The notes under the pieces were generated by a model. That model did no database searches. It saw only the letters and a list, made by a program, of their open reading frames with translations, and was not told where the DNA came from. The translations under genes were made by a program, and so were the position numbers. From an uncultured Paracoccaceae bacterium (GTDB lineage: Bacteria; Pseudomonadota; Alphaproteobacteria; Rhodobacterales; Rhodobacteraceae): 64,000 bases of DNA. Location: the NCBI GenBank assembly GCA_947500005.1, contig CANMQJ010000022.1, forward strand, positions 1-64,000, written 5' to 3'. This document shows positions 26,591 through 35,654 of this stretch, in pieces; the first letter of the stretch is position 1; each line of letters begins with the position of its first letter.

Positions 26591-27847
26591 TCAGACAATG
26601 CCTTTTTCCCTCAGCCCGGCGATCTGATCGGGGCTGAGGCCGAGGTCTCGCACCAAGACAGTTTCGGTATCGGCCCCGAGTGCCGGGGGAGCAGAGCGGT
26701 AGCTGGCGGGGGGGTCGCTCATCCTCACAGGATAGGCGATGGTCGGCACCCGGGTTCCGTCTTCGCGGCGAAGATCGACCCGCATGCCCATATGCTGGAC
26801 TTGTGGGTCGGAAAAGACCTCGGGAATCGTGTTGATCGGTGCGCACGGCACGCCAGCGGCCTCCAGCTTGGTCAGAAGCGCATCGCGCGGCCAAGCGGCA
26901 AGGGTCTGTTCGAAGATGGTTTCGATTGCGGTGCGATTGATCACCCGTAGTTCGTTGGTACGAAAACGGGTGTCGTCGATCAATTCTTCCATGCCAAGTG
27001 CCGTGCAAAGCCGCGCATATTGGTCATCGTTGCCGCAGGTTATGATGACATGGCCGTTTTCCGCGGCAACAACACGGTAGGGCACGATGGTGGGATGCTC
27101 GTTCCCAATGCGCCCCGGCGTCTCTACGCTGATGAGAAAGGACGCCCCCTGATTGGCCAGCATGCTCACCTGACTCGCCAGAAGTGCGCAGTCGAGATGC
27201 TGGCCCTTGCCCGTGGTATTGCGCCAATGCAGCGCAGCAAGAATTGAGGTGGCCGCATACATGCCGGTAAACAAGTCGCAGATCGCTACGCCCGCCCGCG
27301 TCGGTTCGCTGCCGGGTTTGCCTTCGGCGGGGCCAGTGATGCTCATCAACCCGGCCATGCCCTGGGCAACAAAATCATAGCCGGGGCGGTGCGCATAGGG
27401 CCCGGTCTGGCTAAACCCTGTGATCGAACAGTAGATGAGCGCCGGGTTTTCGGCGCGCAGGCTTTCGTAATCTAAACCGTATTTCTTCAGCCCGCCCAGC
27501 TTGAAATTCTCGATGAGCACATCCGCCCCTCGTGCCATGGCGCGGACGATCTCGGCCCCTTCAGGGGTAGCAAAGTTCAGCGAGACGGAGCGCTTGTTGC
27601 GGTTGCAGCAGGTGAAATAGGCCCCGTCCTTCGTAATGCCGTCGGGGGCCTTCAGGAAGGGAGGGCCCCAGTGGCGGGTGTCGTCGCCGGTGCCGGGGCG
27701 TTCGATTTTCAGAACCTCCGCGCCGAGATCGGCCAGAACTTGCGCCGACCAGGGGCCCGCAAGCACCCGGCTGAGGTCCAGCACCTTTATGCCGTCGAGC
27801 GCCAGTGGCCTGTGTTCCTTCCTCTTTTCCTCTCCGTTGACCGACAT
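26591..27847 (-). CDS. CaiB/BaiF-family CoA transferase (succinyl-CoA:dicarboxylate-like)
   Basis: 418 residues of a type III CoA transferase: VLDLSRVLAGPWSAQVLADL, the ERPGTGDDTRHWGPPF motif, NRNKRSVSLNFATPEG, and YCSITGFSQTGPYAHRPGYD with the catalytic aspartate region (GVAICDLFTGMYA). The DDTRxWGPPF and SITGxxQTGP phrases resemble succinyl-CoA:glutarate CoA-transferase (SUGCT). It overlaps the aldehyde dehydrogenase stop by one base, so the acid made by that enzyme is probably its acceptor. Reaction: transfer of CoA from a donor such as succinyl-CoA to a carboxylate. The exact acid is inferred, not proven. Confidence 0.85.
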   Translation of the reverse strand: MSVNGEEKRKEHRPLALDGIKVLDLSRVLAGPWSAQVLADLGAEVLKIERPGTGDDTRHWGPPFLKAPDGITKDGAYFTCCNRNKRSVSLNFATPEGAEIVRAMARGADVLIENFKLGGLKKYGLDYESLRAENPALIYCSITGFSQTGPYAHRPGYDFVAQGMAGLMSITGPAEGKPGSEPTRAGVAICDLFTGMYAATSILAALHWRNTTGKGQHLDCALLASQVSMLANQGASFLISVETPGRIGNEHPTIVPYRVVAAENGHVIITCGNDDQYARLCTALGMEELIDDTRFRTNELRVINRTAIETIFEQTLAAWPRDALLTKLEAAGVPCAPINTIPEVFSDPQVQHMGMRVDLRREDGTRVPTIAYPVRMSDPPASYRSAPPALGADTETVLVRDLGLSPDQIAGLREKGIV

Positions 27848-29289
27848 CAGAGCGCCAGTTCGTTGACGAGCTTGGTGCGCTGATACGGCTCGATCCCCTC
27901 GGAGCCGCCTTCGGATCCATAGCCGCTTTCGTCTACCCCGCCGAAGGGCGCCTCGGGCAGGGAAACGGCAGGCTGGTTGATGGCAATCATGCCGGCATTC
28001 AGCTTTTGCTGAAGATAGAGCGAACTGGCATGGCTGCGGGTGAAGGCATAGGCCGCCAGCCCGACCGGAAGGCGGTTTGCTTCGGCCACGGCGGCTTCCA
28101 GATCCTCGACCGGGGAAACCAGCGCCAGGGGGCCGAAAGGCTCTTCGTTCATCGCGCGCATCTGCGACGTGGCGTCGGCCACAACCGTGGGTTCAAAGAA
28201 ACTCCGATCACCCGCCTTGCCACCAGTCGTCACCTTCGCGCCCTTGGAGACGGCATCGTCGATCAGCGCATTCATGAATTCCACCCGGCGGCCAGCGATC
28301 AGCGGGCCCATGTCCGTGTCCTCCTCCAGGCCGTTGCCCAGGCGCGTGGCGGCCATCGCCTCCGAAAAGCCGTCCAGGAAATCAGCGTACACAGCCTTTT
28401 CAACAAGAAAGCGCGTGGGCGAGATGCACACCTGGCCTGCGTTGCGGGTTTTGGTTTTGGCCATCATGGCTATTGCGGCGTCAAGATCGCAATCGGCGGC
28501 AATCACCACTGGCGCATGGCCGCCCAGTTCCATGGTGCAACGCTTGAGGGTGCTGGCAGCCAGTACACTGAGGTGTTTGCCGAGCTCAGTGGAGCCAGTC
28601 AGCGAGACCTTGCGCGGCACGGGCGAGGCCAGAAGATGGCGCGAGATCATGTCCGGCACACCGAAGACCAGATTCAGGACACCGTCCGGCAGCCCGGCGT
28701 CCTGTAAGCAGCGGGCGATTTCGATGCAGGTACCGGGCGTTTCCTCGCTTGCCTTGAGGATCAGTGAACAACCCGCCGCCACCGGTCCGGCGATCTTGCG
28801 GATAACATTGGTGCCGGGGAAGTTCCAGGCGGCGAAGGCAACGCATGGTCCGACGGGTTCATGCAGCACATGGGTGCGCAGGTTGGGCGCGCGGGCCGGA
28901 ATGATGCGACCATATGCACGCCGGGCTTCCTCTCCGTACCATTTCAGAGTGTCCGCGACGAAGGTGATTTCCAGTTCCGCCTCCGCCAGTGGCTTGCCGT
29001 TTTCGAGCGTGAGTATTCGGGAAATGCGGGCATGGCGCTCTCGCAGAAGTATGACGGCCCGGTCAATCACTGCCTGCCGTTCGTGGACTGGCGTAAGCGA
29101 CCAGATTTCGAAACCCGCCTGGCTGGCAGCGATTGCCTCGTCGAGGTCTTGCGCAGTCGCATGGGGCAGTTGGCCCAGCTCTTCGCCGGTTGCCGGGTTT
29201 ATGACTGGTTCCGCTTTGCCATCTGCGCCCTGCCGCCAGCGGCCTCCGATCAGCAATTCCAACTGTGCGTAGCCTTTGGTGTCAGCCAT
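27847..29289 (-). CDS. NAD(P)-dependent aldehyde dehydrogenase (succinate-semialdehyde dehydrogenase-like)
   Basis: 480 residues. Key residues are in place: AAWNFPGT (Rossmann region), the general base glutamate E254 in MELGGHAPVV, the catalytic cysteine C288 in NAGQVCISPTRF, and NEEPFGPLALV near the C-terminus. Length and motifs fit the GabD-like branch acting on semialdehydes, but the substrate is not fixed by sequence. Co-transcribed with a CoA transferase and adjacent to a class III aminotransferase (now broken), it probably oxidised the aldehyde made by that aminotransferase. Operator-like site C is 34-43 bases upstream. Confidence 0.9.
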   Translation of the reverse strand: MADTKGYAQLELLIGGRWRQGADGKAEPVINPATGEELGQLPHATAQDLDEAIAASQAGFEIWSLTPVHERQAVIDRAVILLRERHARISRILTLENGKPLAEAELEITFVADTLKWYGEEARRAYGRIIPARAPNLRTHVLHEPVGPCVAFAAWNFPGTNVIRKIAGPVAAGCSLILKASEETPGTCIEIARCLQDAGLPDGVLNLVFGVPDMISRHLLASPVPRKVSLTGSTELGKHLSVLAASTLKRCTMELGGHAPVVIAADCDLDAAIAMMAKTKTRNAGQVCISPTRFLVEKAVYADFLDGFSEAMAATRLGNGLEEDTDMGPLIAGRRVEFMNALIDDAVSKGAKVTTGGKAGDRSFFEPTVVADATSQMRAMNEEPFGPLALVSPVEDLEAAVAEANRLPVGLAAYAFTRSHASSLYLQQKLNAGMIAINQPAVSLPEAPFGGVDESGYGSEGGSEGIEPYQRTKLVNELAL

Positions 29290-29322
29290 GAGATGATTTT
29301 CCTGAACTTGCAGTTTGATATG

Positions 29323-29332
29323 TGATATAACA
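29323..29332. promoter_or_regulatory. Operator-like site C (TGATATAACA)
   Basis: TGATATAACA in the context TTTGATATGTGATATAACAT, including an overlapping TGATAT direct repeat. It is upstream of the aldehyde dehydrogenase start at 29289 and downstream of the aminotransferase remnant. Third copy of the core seen in the island. Confidence 0.6.
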
Positions 29333-29394
29333 TTTAGGGTTTTGGTGACCCTGTAAAGACGGAATGACTGGCTGCGGGTCTGGGCCTTGGTGGA

Positions 29395-30632
29395 TCAGCG
29401 TTCCAGCAGATCCTGGAAAGAGCGTTCAAAGGCGCTGAAGATCGTGTCTACATCCGCCATGGACAGGCAGAGTGGTGGCACGATGCGCAGCACGTTCTTC
29501 ATTTTGCCGGATTTGAACAGAATTTGGACAGAACAAGCCCGTGAGCGCGCGTTCGCTCGAAAACAAAGGCCGTCTCTTCCGGTGCGGGTTCTTTGGTTTC
29601 TCGGTTCTTCACCAACTCGATCGCTTGCATGAAGCCAGTGCCGCGCACGTCGCCGATGATGTCGTGGCGGTCCATCATGCCTTTCAGGCGCCGGTGCAGT
29701 TCTGCGCCGACGGTGCAGGCGTTGTCCACCATGCCTTCGTCCTCGATCACTTCAGCACCGCGCGGCCCGCGGCACAAGCCACCGGATTGGCGCCATAGGT
29801 GTGGAACAGCAGCTTTTTGCCCATCGGCTCTGCCACCTCCCGCCGCGCCACGACCGCGCCCAGCGGAATTCCATTGCCGATGCCTTTCTTGCCGAATCCT
29901 GACTGCACCTCGTCCACGATCAAGAGCCCGCCATGCGCCCGCACCCGTTCCGCCGCGCGCTTGATGTAGCCTTCGGGCTTCTCGAAAATCCCGCCGTAGC
30001 CCTGAACCGGCTCCACAATCATCCCGGCCAGATGACCCGATGTTGCTGTAGAGATGCTACGGTCCAGTTCGTCCAGATACGGTTGCGTGCCGGGCCCGAA
30101 AATCCCGCGATACTGATTTGGATCAGCTACGAAGGTGATGTTGGACAGCCGCCCGATATTGTGCCGGAAGCCCTGCACCCCGGTCAGTGCCTGCGCGCCA
30201 TAGGTTGCCCCGTGGTAGAATTGCGGAGCGCGATCATATCTTGGTTTCCGGTTGCGGCGCGCGCCATCATCATGGCGAGGTCAATCGCTTCGGTGCCGGA
30301 GTTGGTGAAATGAGCAACCCAATCATGGCCTGCGGGCATGGTAGCGGCCAACTCTTCTGCGAAATGTGCCGGAACCGGGTGATAGAAATTGGTGGTGCAA
30401 TGCGTAAGCTGGGCCATCTGCTCCTGCACCGCGGCCACCACCGCCGGATGGGCATGGCCAACGCTGATGCAGAGGCTCATTCCCAAAAGGTCAATCAGCT
30501 TGTTGCCCTTTTCGTCCCAGACGTACTGCATCTCGCCGCGTTTGAGGATCAGCGGGGTCTGGTAAGGAACAAAGGCCCGTTGTGAGGCGGCATAGTAGGT
30601 ATCGTGTTTCTTGATGGTTTCGTCCGTCTCCC
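29395..30632 (-). pseudogene. Class III aminotransferase, broken by three frameshifts and a deletion
   Basis: Order from 30632 leftwards: ETDETIKKHDTYYAASQRAF, MSLCISVGHAHPAVVAAVQE, HFTNSGTEAIDLAMMMARAA, a one-base loss near 30212, then GGLLIVDEVQSGFGKKGIGN joined directly to GIPLGAVVARREVAE. Relatives have about 20 more residues between SGFG and KGIGNG; the PLP lysine itself survives. A second one-base loss near 29752 and a third shift near 29522 precede the natural end (NVLRIVPPLCLSMADVDTIF). No start codon is in frame at the N-terminus. Intact relatives (AGXT2/GABA-aminotransferase type) convert an amine to an aldehyde. Function has been lost recently, since every piece is still recognisable. 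Confidence 0.85.
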
Positions 30633-30739
30633 ATGTCCCGGGCTGCGGGGCAGGGCGGGCGAAAAGTAAGGGACAGTTCAGTCTTGTTGCGATGCACGGA
30701 TCTCTTCCGCAACGATGCGGATACCCGGTTCAATGGATT

Positions 30740-32101
30740 TCAGCGCCATAGGGCAAAGCCGATGCGGAACCGGCCTTGGCCCATGGCAGGGTCGGCAAAG
30801 AAGATCGGGCCGTTGTCCAGCAGCGCCCTGCGCGGCCTGAGGCGGCTTTCCAGCGACGCGGTGTCAAGATTCTGTGGCCCCACCAGCCAGAAACAGGTGC
30901 CCCCTTCCGAAACGGACGTTGCATAGCCCGGAAGATATGTTTCCAGCGCGCTGTGCATGGCTTCCCAAATGCGCCATGGCATCCTGAATCATCGCCGGCG
31001 GATGGCGGAGCATGGCACGCCGGATCGCCTTGGCCTCCCGGATGATGTCGGGATGCGCCACCATGAAGCCAAGTCGCAGCCCGGGCGAGACCGTTTTGGA
31101 CAGGCTGCCGGTGTAGATCACCCGGCTGTCCGGGTTGAGACTTCGGATTGGAGGAAAACGATCGCGCCGGTAGTTCATCTCCGCCTCGTAGTCATCTTCT
31201 ATGATTGCTATGCCGCGCTGAACGGCCCCGTCCAGCAACTGCTTGCGGGGTTCAGCGACATGGTTACCCCTGTCGGGAATTGATGCGATGGAGTACAGTA
31301 GACTGCCTTGCAATCCCTCGGGACAAGGCCGGGAACCAACCCCTGCGCATCTACTGGCGCCGCGGCCACGGGGTTGCCGGACAGCGTGAAGGCATTTCGT
31401 GCTTCGGGATAGCCCGGATCTTCGACAGCAATCGCACCCGGCGCATCTCGAAAAAGCAAGCCGAGGATGAATGACGCGTTCTGTGCGCCCGAGGTGATCA
31501 GGATCTCCTCCGGAGGCAGTTTGAGGCCGCGATAGCTCAATAGCCGGCAGCGCAGCTGTTCCACCAGATCCGCGCTGTCCTCGCTTCCCGCGTCGCCGCT
31601 CCAGACCGGCAAGCGGCGGGCGTTGAGCGCAAGTCGCGTGCATTCACGCCAAGCTTGAACCGGGAACATGCTGGGATCGATCTGGTTGTAGAGGAACGGA
31701 TAGGGGTAGCGGCTCCAGTCGGTGGGCTGTTCGATCTTGCGCAAGGAGGACGGTCGCTCTGTCCCTGTCCCCAGCAGATGCGCGACCGACAGTTCCGGAA
31801 CGGAGTTTGTTCGCGCAAAGCCCGCGGAAGGCGTGCTTTCCAAACTCACGAAAAAGCCACTCCGATCCCTCACGGTCACCAGGCCCAAATCCGCCAGCTT
31901 GCCATAGGCGGCAAAAACCGTGTTGCGCGAAACACCCAGCTGTCTTGCCAGAGCCCGGCAAGATGGCAGGGGTTGCCCGGGACCGACGGTGCGGTCGGCA
32001 ATGGCTTCGCCCAAGGGTAAAGGCATCGGATTTCGCAAGGCGGAAGGATCTGGTGCGCTGGCGGTGGCGTTTCTGGCGGAACATGCTGGCAGTTTGGTCA
32101 T
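30740..32101 (-). pseudogene. MocR/PdxR-type GntR regulator with aminotransferase domain, broken
   Basis: From 32101 leftwards: a GntR winged helix (LPSCRALARQLGVSRNTVFA), then a class I aminotransferase-like domain (EEILITSGAQNASFILGLLF, GAIAVEDPGYPEARNAFTLS). A frameshift near 31255 leads to GIAIIEDDYEAEMNYRRDRF and YTGSLSKTVSPGLRLGFMVA with the PLP lysine. Near 30970 a second shift plus a loss of about 20 residues joins MIQDAMA to ALETYLPGYATSVSEGGTCF. The N-terminus abuts an IS6 fragment. MocR proteins commonly regulate neighbouring amine or GABA catabolism, so it may have controlled the adjacent aminotransferase. Confidence 0.85.
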
Positions 32102-32456
32102 GCGTGAAAAGAGAGCGCTGAGCCCGGCGCGAGATTTGAACCCACCCATGTTCTTCTCGCGTCCCCGTTTCCGTCGGCCGCGCGCCGCCAACGGTGGAAG
32201 CGCTCCTTGATCCGGATGATGACCTCATCAAGATGCCATTTGTTGGCCGGAGCCGGGCGGTCGCGTCGGATCTTGGCGGCGAACTGGTGCCCGAAGCGGT
32301 CAACGCAATCACGGATCGTCTCATATGAAACCGTGATGCGGCATGCCGCCAGGCGGTCTTCCGCGTCGCGAAGACTCACGGCGAAACGATGATAGGCCCA
32401 GACATCGTATGACCGGAGGCTACCGGGCGGAACAGCCCCAGCAACCTGACAGTGCC
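32102..32456 (-). pseudogene. IS6-family element, N-terminal half with terminal repeat
   Basis: From the element end GGCACTGTCAGGTTGCTG (minus strand, 32456-32439) the leftward frame gives SYDVWAYHRFAVSLRDAEDR, then CRITVSYETIRDCVDRFGHQ and RPAPANKWHLDEVIIRI, the HTH region and first DDE aspartate of an IS6 transposase. Homology fades after about residue 95, at the border with the MocR remnant. The missing C-terminal part of a matching element lies in opposite orientation at 47615-47980, where the outer end agrees in 16 of 18 bases with this one. Confidence 0.75.
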
Positions 32457-32487
32457 GTGCCGCTTCCGGTCTGAAGACTCCTGGCCC

Positions 32488-33627
32488 TCAGGGATGAACG
32501 ATGCAGCCGCCCGTCACTTCGCCCCGCCACCGTGCCTCGAGAGCGGAGAGGTAATCCTGCATCTCGAAGCGATGCGAGACGTAGGGCGAGAGCTTGCCCT
32601 CCTCGACCCAGGTCAGGATCTGCTCAAGACGCGCAGGACGGATGCTCGGGTCCTTCGACACCGCGATGGCCGAGGGGCAGCCGAGGACTGAAAGCTGCTT
32701 CATCTGGATGATGTTCGTGGGCAGCATGTTCGCTCTGGGCGCCCCCTTCTGTCCCCGGCCGCGTGCGACATCCGGCGTGGAGGTCCAGCCGACGATCAGA
32801 AACCGCCCGTTGAAGGCGGCGCAGCGCAGGCTTTCGAGCGAGATGTCCCCGCCGACCGCGTCGTAGACCACGTCGACACCTTCGCCGCCGGTGAGCGACT
32901 TGACGTCATCACGGAAGCGGCGCACTCTGCCATCCTCGTCCAGCACGGTCAGAACGTGGTCGGCGCCGATTTCGCGCACTTTTTCGAGCTTCCGCCCGGT
33001 GCGCCCGGTGGCGATAACCGTCGCGCCGAGCATCTTGGCCATCTCGACCGTGGCCAGGCCGGTCAGCCCGGTGGCGCCGTTCACCAAAATTGTTTCGCCT
33101 GGCCGCAGGTTGCCGCGGACGACGAGGCAGTGATAGGCGGTTTCGTAGGCCTGCAAGAGCACCGCGCCCTGGTCGAAGGACAGCGTCGCGGGCAGCGGTA
33201 TCACCGCGGTCTCGGGCACCACGGCATAGGTCGCGAGGCCCCCGACCTTGCGATATTCGCCGGAAGACCTGGGACCAACATTGAGCGAATCCACCAGGAC
33301 CCTGTCGCCGGGGCGGAATCGTTCCGGCAAGACACCGGCCCCTGTGGCGAGGACTTCGCCCGCAAACTCCATACCCAGCGTGTAGGGTGGCTTTGGCAGG
33401 TGCTGGTACTGTCCACTGGTCATCAGGAGGTCGACCCACGAGACGGCCGCGCTTCTGACCCGGACAAGAAGCTCTTTCGGGGCCAGCGCGGCTGGGTCGG
33501 GCGCCGCCTGTTCCCGCAGCTCGATGCTGCCGCGAAGCGCCTCTTCCGGATTTTCGGCAAACGCCGACAAGACGACTTCATGGCCGACTGGCAGGATCTG
33601 GCGCTCTTGTTTCACATTGACGGGCAT
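32488..33627 (-). CDS. Quinone oxidoreductase-like MDR-family protein
   Basis: 379 residues of the medium-chain dehydrogenase/reductase superfamily, zinc-free quinone-oxidoreductase branch: VRVRSAAVSWVDLLMTSGQY, YTLGMEFAGEVLATGAGVLP, the GDRVLVDSLN block, and the Rossmann motif ILVNGATGLTGLATVEMAKM. It uses NADPH to reduce an alkene or quinone-type bond. It is the last gene of the eleven-gene catabolic operon, 16 bases after the acyl-CoA dehydrogenase, where it may reduce an enoyl-type intermediate (inference). Confidence 0.88.
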   Translation of the reverse strand: MPVNVKQERQILPVGHEVVLSAFAENPEEALRGSIELREQAAPDPAALAPKELLVRVRSAAVSWVDLLMTSGQYQHLPKPPYTLGMEFAGEVLATGAGVLPERFRPGDRVLVDSLNVGPRSSGEYRKVGGLATYAVVPETAVIPLPATLSFDQGAVLLQAYETAYHCLVVRGNLRPGETILVNGATGLTGLATVEMAKMLGATVIATGRTGRKLEKVREIGADHVLTVLDEDGRVRRFRDDVKSLTGGEGVDVVYDAVGGDISLESLRCAAFNGRFLIVGWTSTPDVARGRGQKGAPRANMLPTNIIQMKQLSVLGCPSAIAVSKDPSIRPARLEQILTWVEEGKLSPYVSHRFEMQDYLSALEARWRGEVTGGCIVHP

Positions 33628-33643
33628 AGCGTCGCCTCCGGGA

Positions 33644-34804
33644 TCAGTAGGATTTGGGCATGCCGAGCGCCTTTTCGGCGACGTGCGACAGGATCAGTTC
33701 TTCGCTAACGGGGGCGATGAAGTTCAGTACGCTTTCGCGAAAATATCTTTCCACATGGTATTCCTTGGCGAACCCCATCCCACCGTGGACCCGCACCGCG
33801 CGGAAGGCCGCATCGTAGGCAACATGGCCCGCGAGGTAGCGCGCCGAGTTCGCTTCGAGCCCGCAGGGCATGCCGTCGTCGAACATCCGCGCCGCGTTAT
33901 ATGTGACGAGTTCCGCCGCGCGAAGACGCATCCAGATATCGGCCAGCGGATGCTGGATCGCCTGGTTCTTGCCGATGGGCCGGCCGAAAACCTGCCGTTC
34001 GCGCGCATAGCCAGCAGCTTTCTCCAATGCGGCCTCGGCAGCGCCGAGCGCCCCCGCCGCCACGAGAATCCGTTCCGCATTGAGGCCGTGCAAAAGTACC
34101 TTGAAGCCTTCGCCTTCGGCCCCGATCCGGTCCTTCTCGGGCACTTCGAGGCCGTCGATGAAAAGTGCGTTGGAATCGACCGCCTTGCGGGCCATTTTCT
34201 CGATCTCACGGACCTCGATTTTCTCGCGGTCCAGCCGTGTGTAGAAGACCGTGATACCGTCGACCGGGCGCTTGGCCTCTTCCTTCGGCGTCGTTCGCGT
34301 CACCAGCAGGATGTGGTCCGCGGTCTGCGCCGTCGAGGTCCAGAGCTTGCGGCCGTTGACGACATAGTGGTCGCCGACGCGGCGGGCACGGGTCGAAATG
34401 CTCGTGGTGTCCAGCCCGGCGTCAGGCTCGGTAACGCCGAAACAGGCTCGATGCTTGCCCGCAATGAGCGGTGGAAGCATCCGCTCTTTCTGCTCGTCCG
34501 AGCCGAAACCGACAACCGGCTGAAGGCCGAAGATGTTGATATGGACGGAGGACACCGCCGCCGCGCCAAGCTTGCCTATCTCCTGCATGACGAGCGCGGC
34601 TTCGGTGATGCCGAGACCCGAGCCGCCATAGGCTTCCGGCATGCACACTCCGAACCAGCCGCCTTCTGCGACACGCTGCGCGAACTCCTCCGGAAACCGG
34701 CCGTCCCGGTCGCGCTCCAGCCAGTAGGAGTCATCAAATTCACCGCAGATCCTTGCGACGCTCTCGCGGATGGCCTGCTGTGTCTCATCGAGTTGAAGTG
34801 TCAT
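33644..34804 (-). CDS. Acyl-CoA dehydrogenase
   Basis: 386 residues from ATG at 34804, with GAGGAATG upstream. FAD-dependent dehydrogenase features: CFGVTEPDAGLDTTS (flavin-binding signature), WTSTAQTADHILLVTRT, ARERQVFGRPIGKNQAIQHP, and the C-terminal VHGGMGFAKEYHVERYFRES. The usual catalytic Glu is not in the standard place of short-chain enzymes, as in many branched or aromatic acyl-CoA dehydrogenases. It follows the GntR-UTRA gene by one base and oxidises the acyl-CoA made by one of the operon's CoA transferases. Confidence 0.92.
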   Translation of the reverse strand: MTLQLDETQQAIRESVARICGEFDDSYWLERDRDGRFPEEFAQRVAEGGWFGVCMPEAYGGSGLGITEAALVMQEIGKLGAAAVSSVHINIFGLQPVVGFGSDEQKERMLPPLIAGKHRACFGVTEPDAGLDTTSISTRARRVGDHYVVNGRKLWTSTAQTADHILLVTRTTPKEEAKRPVDGITVFYTRLDREKIEVREIEKMARKAVDSNALFIDGLEVPEKDRIGAEGEGFKVLLHGLNAERILVAAGALGAAEAALEKAAGYARERQVFGRPIGKNQAIQHPLADIWMRLRAAELVTYNAARMFDDGMPCGLEANSARYLAGHVAYDAAFRAVRVHGGMGFAKEYHVERYFRESVLNFIAPVSEELILSHVAEKALGMPKSY

Positions 34805-34805
34805 C

Positions 34806-35654
34806 TCATTCCTCGTTGCCCGGTCCGGGAGTGCCGAAAGTGGTCGGGCGCCATTCAATGGGATCCGCGCTCAGGATGTCACCGGTCCGGCGGTGCGCGA
34901 CGAAGAGGTCCCCCCGAATGAAGGCGCGATGCGCCATCACCTGTCGCCCTTCGCCGGTCACCAGCTTCGAGTCGATGCGGGCCAGCGGTGTCGCAAAGGA
35001 AACGTCCAGCAGTTGCGCATGCTCCTGCGAGGCCAGCACGATCGTGACCGTCTGGTGTCCCTCGAGCTTCTCCACGTCCGTGTGGTCGCGGATGAGCTGC
35101 GCGTAGAGCCGGTGCGTGTCGTCGTCTTCGGCCGGAAGCCGCGCGAATACCGAGAGCGGCAGGTAGAGATCCACGAGCGAATAGGGCGTGCTCTGCAGCG
35201 AGTGCCGTTTGCGGATATGCATGAACGGCAGCTCGCTCTGCGGCAACGGCATCATGAAGTCCGGGCAGGACTCCGCGCGGTTCCGTTCCAAAATCTCGAT
35301 CGAGAAGCGCGGGTCGAGGTCGAGGAGGTCGTAGCTTGGCCGGTCGCCCTGATCTTTCCGCGTCAGTGCCGTCACGAAAGTACCTCGGCCTCTCTCGCTG
35401 GAAAGAAGACCTTGTTCGCTCAGCACCCTAACAGCCTGCTGGATCGTCGCCCGTGCCACGCCAAACTCTGCCTGGAGTTCCGGCAGCGTGCCGATCTGCT
35501 GTCCGACCGGCCAAGTCCCGCGCGCAATGCGGTCGCGGAATACCGACGCCAGCTTCAGATACAGCGGTATCCCGTCGCTTGTATCCAACCGCGCTCGGTC
35601 ACCTGCTTCCTGTGGGCGGGGTGTACGATTGGGCACTTGCATTCCTCGGTTCAT
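34806..35654 (-). CDS. GntR-family (HutC/UTRA) transcriptional regulator
   Basis: 282 residues from ATG at 35654 (ATGA overlap with the upstream stop); an ATG 12 bases later is also possible. The winged helix is IPLYLKLASVFRDRIARGTW, then ARATIQQAVRVLSEQGLLSS with ERGRGTFV. The UTRA ligand domain follows (RKRHSLQSTPYSLVDLYLPL, VSFATPLARIDSKLVTGEGR). HutC-type regulators respond to the substrate of the operon they sit in. It is embedded between CoA transferase and acyl-CoA dehydrogenase genes and probably autoregulates the whole operon. Confidence 0.9.
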   Translation of the reverse strand: MNRGMQVPNRTPRPQEAGDRARLDTSDGIPLYLKLASVFRDRIARGTWPVGQQIGTLPELQAEFGVARATIQQAVRVLSEQGLLSSERGRGTFVTALTRKDQGDRPSYDLLDLDPRFSIEILERNRAESCPDFMMPLPQSELPFMHIRKRHSLQSTPYSLVDLYLPLSVFARLPAEDDDTHRLYAQLIRDHTDVEKLEGHQTVTIVLASQEHAQLLDVSFATPLARIDSKLVTGEGRQVMAHRAFIRGDLFVAHRRTGDILSADPIEWRPTTFGTPGPGNEE

